Translations under genes and position numbers: made by a program
NCBI GenBank assembly: GCA_949710005.1
Contig: OX453282.1
Span: forward strand, 22,698,341-22,762,340
Origin: Ricordea florida
Lineage: Eukaryota; Cnidaria; Anthozoa; Corallimorpharia; Ricordeidae
Direction: 5' to 3'
Length of the DNA stretch: 64,000 nt
The notes under the pieces: model-generated
What the model was told of the DNA's origin: nothing
What the model saw: only the letters and a program-made list of their open reading frames with translations
The model's database searches: none
Shown here: in pieces, positions 63,651 through 64,000 of the stretch
How the letters are laid out: every line of letters begins with the position of its first letter
How positions within the stretch are numbered: position 1 is the first letter of the stretch

Positions 63651-64000
63651 TAAAATAACACAAGTCATGTAAATTAGCTGCTTTATTAAGTAACACATAT
63701 CAATATTGTAAACAAGTAGTTAGGAATACATGAGATGAAAAGGAAAATGAGTTGTACTTTAATGAACATCAACCCTTTGAATTTTTAAAAAAAAAACGAC
63801 GCATGCGTATTTGGCACGCCGTATTTTTTCTAAGTCTTTTGGCGGGAAAATTAGGCCAATTTGAACAGGGAGCTGCTGGAAAGACTCGTTATGCAAATAG
63901 AAAAAAAAACCGAGACTGCAAGTAGAGAGTGAAAATATTAAACCAGTGCTTGATTGAATATTCGCGCATGAGCAGAAAGGCAAAATAGAGACTTAGAGTA

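Overview
This window looks like genomic DNA of an invertebrate animal. The style of the gene and repeat families points to a cnidarian, most likely an anthozoan such as a stony coral; that is inference from recognised families, not a measured match. The sequence is AT-rich and intron-bearing, and is dominated by transposable elements (BEL/Pao, Gypsy, LINE/RTE, ISL2EU, hAT, Merlin, Harbinger, Tc1/mariner and many MITEs). A few cellular-type gene pieces are present: DED, OTU, BEN, F-box/LRR and an OB-fold protein.

The centrepiece is a three-level nest. A Polinton/Maverick (endogenous virus-like element, 7271-21326, about 14.06 kb, 237-238 bp terminal inverted repeats, 6-bp target duplication tccgat) sits inside an exon of the SWIM/YqaJ-nuclease gene of an ISL2EU-type DNA transposon (6406-25070; AT target duplication; TIRs of about 300 bp). 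That transposon sits in an older repeat rich in gttcgaacgg motifs, a relative of which lies at 33.5-35.5 kb.

The Polinton is markedly more GC-rich than its surroundings. It keeps protein-primed family B DNA polymerase, retrovirus-type integrase, FtsK/HerA-type packaging ATPase, double-jelly-roll major capsid protein, a probable penton, and several small conserved Polinton membrane or coiled-coil proteins. No capsid maturation protease is recognisable. Most start codons are preceded by a TATA-like motif within about 5-30 nt. Several genes are broken: four in-frame TGA codons (two in PolB, one in the ATPase, one in a small membrane protein), one TAG in an accessory gene, and a frame change in the major capsid gene. 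It is therefore a fairly young but decaying insertion.

The ISL2EU transposon encodes two convergent genes. The minus-strand THAP/DDE transposase has four exons and an intact predicted frame. The plus-strand SWIM/YqaJ nuclease is split by the Polinton and also has one TAA. Both genes start in a near-identical 16-nt first exon inside the TIRs.

To the left (1-6.4 kb) lie an OB-fold gene truncated at a BEL/Pao integrase remnant, then repeat DNA. To the right come an OTU-like protease gene with a hAT element in its intron (25.4-27.2 kb), a three-unit tandem array of about 1.13 kb carrying LINE and MITE pieces (27.9-31.6 kb), a Gypsy integrase remnant (32.3-33.2 kb) and the second repeat copy (33.5-35.5 kb). 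These are followed by a death-effector-domain exon (35.9-36.2 kb), large palindromes (36.8-37.1 kb), a Harbinger-like element with a Myb/SANT ORF (40.5-41.2 kb), two LINE fragments (41.4-43.6 kb), a long-TIR element (45.1-46.3 kb), a mariner fragment, a spliced BEN-domain gene (47.1-49.3 kb) and a Merlin transposase gene (51.1-52.0 kb). The last part holds assorted MITEs, a possible small spliced gene (56.9-57.3 kb), a frameshifted F-box/LRR gene (59.7-60.3 kb) and a 106-bp satellite (61.6-62.9 kb).
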